The notes beneath the pieces were generated by a model. The model saw nothing but the letters and a program-made list of their open reading frames with translations, did not search any database and was not told where the DNA came from. This document shows, one piece after another, positions 5,126-5,878 of a stretch of DNA of 5,878 nucleotides (within the stretch, counting starts at the first letter, position 1; each line of letters opens with the position of its first letter). Made by a program: the position numbers and the translations under genes. The stretch covers positions 1 through 5,878 of the forward strand of contig JAEZID010000028.1 in NCBI GenBank assembly GCA_023416195.1, written 5' to 3'. The DNA is from Pseudomonadota bacterium. Lineage in GTDB: Bacteria; Pseudomonadota; Alphaproteobacteria; Azospirillales; Azospirillaceae.

Positions 5126-5878
5126 TCAGTGTTCGGGATGCGTGCCTTGCATCGTCGTCCGGGCGGGCGGCTCACGGCCGTCCCTTTGCCAGTTGAAGGG
5201 CTCGAAATCCGCCGCCCCTTCGCTCGTCCGCCAATGCGGTTTGCGCATCGCGTAGATGATCAGCGGGATGGCAACGAAGACGACGTTGCCCGCGATCAGG
5301 ATCCAGACATAGGTGCTGGGGCTGCCGACGGCGATCTGCGAAGGCGGCACGAAGCTCAGCACGAAGGCGATGAGCGAACCGAGGAAGCCCACGCCGGCGA
5401 ACAGCCACATGCCGAACCCGCCAAAGGGCACCCGGTAGGGGCGTGGCGTGTCCGGCTCGCTGTAGCGCAGGCGGATCGCGGCCGCGAACATCAGCAGATA
5501 CATGATGAGGTAAAGGGTCACCGTCAGCTGGCTCAGGATCTGATAGGCGGCCTGGACCGACGGCAGGACGACGAACATGATCGACAGGAAGGTGACGATG
5601 AGTCCCTGCACGATCAGGATGTGGCTCGGCGCACCGTGTTCGTTGAGCTTCTGGAAGAAGGGCGGCAGATAGCCGGCGCGCCCGACGACCACGAGACCGC
5701 TCGACGGGCCGGCGACCCACACCGTGACGCTGCCCAGAACACCGAAGGCCAGGGCTATGGCGATGATCGGCGACAGCCAGTTCATGCCGAGAAACGCGAA
5801 GAAATCATTGTAGGAAATCAGCAGGCTCTGGACCAGATTGATCTGGCTGCTCGGGATGATGAAGGCGATGGCCAGTGT
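5126..5878 (-). CDS. gadC: GadC-type glutamate/GABA antiporter (C-terminal part)
   Basis: These are the last 250 residues of an inner-membrane APC-superfamily antiporter; the frame is open through the right edge, so the N-terminus and start are missing. It follows GadC closely in pattern: LAIAFIIPSSQINLVQS at the edge, then VTVWVAGPSSGLVVVGRAGYLPPFFQKLNEHGAPSHIL, RPYRVPFGG, and SLIAFVLSFVPPSQI. About six hydrophobic segments are visible, followed by a roughly 45-residue hydrophilic tail from RKPHWRTSEG to MQGTHPEH. In E. coli GadC the C-terminal tail acts as a pH-dependent plug, so this tail is functionally interesting. GadC exchanges external glutamate or glutamine for GABA. The gene precedes glsA on the same strand, matching known gadC-glutaminase pairings; a gadB would be expected to the right. 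The ATG at 5785 is internal. A different APC substrate cannot be excluded, but the GadC family is well supported. Confidence 0.86.
   Translation of the reverse strand, partial: TLAIAFIIPSSQINLVQSLLISYNDFFAFLGMNWLSPIIAIALAFGVLGSVTVWVAGPSSGLVVVGRAGYLPPFFQKLNEHGAPSHILIVQGLIVTFLSIMFVVLPSVQAAYQILSQLTVTLYLIMYLLMFAAAIRLRYSEPDTPRPYRVPFGGFGMWLFAGVGFLGSLIAFVLSFVPPSQIAVGSPSTYVWILIAGNVVFVAIPLIIYAMRKPHWRTSEGAADFEPFNWQRDGREPPARTTMQGTHPEH

Overview
The window is GC-rich, has tight two-gene transport units and uses a GTG start. It looks like a piece of a proteobacterial chromosome, probably alphaproteobacterial. That guess rests on base composition and on the gadC-glsA pairing, which I recall from Brucella and relatives; no taxonomic marker is present.

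Layout: (1) Bases 1-1201, plus strand, hold the 3' end of an ABC ATPase gene and a complete inner-membrane permease gene of the nitrate/taurine/sulfonate (NitT/TauT) importer type. A perfect 16-bp hairpin at 1266-1302 probably marks the end of this operon. (2) Bases about 1350-2667 are mobile DNA. An IS3-family element (orfA and orfB on the minus strand, with recognisable terminal repeats) lies against what looks like the C-terminal stub and outer end of an IS66-type element. orfB has lost one base just before its catalytic glutamate, so this copy should not make an intact transposase. (3) Bases 2716-5878, minus strand, read right to left: the 3' part of a GadC-type glutamate/GABA antiporter gene, a complete serine-type glutaminase gene (glsA), and a second APC-superfamily amino acid permease gene.

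How the genes work together: glutaminase releases ammonia from glutamine and supplies glutamate. A GadC-type antiporter imports glutamine or glutamate and, where a decarboxylase exists, exports GABA. Such sets are known to give glutamine-dependent acid resistance. The third gene resembles, by position, the YbaT-type permease that follows glutaminase in E. coli. Any gadB would lie beyond the right edge. The insertion sequences sit in the gap between the two convergent operons and interrupt neither.

I do not see an undescribed system. The points most worth a second look are the three-gene glutamine cluster, the last permease's strong Shine-Dalgarno followed by ATC instead of ATG, the single-base lesions or slippery site in the IS3 element, the nested insertion-sequence debris, and two intergenic hairpins.
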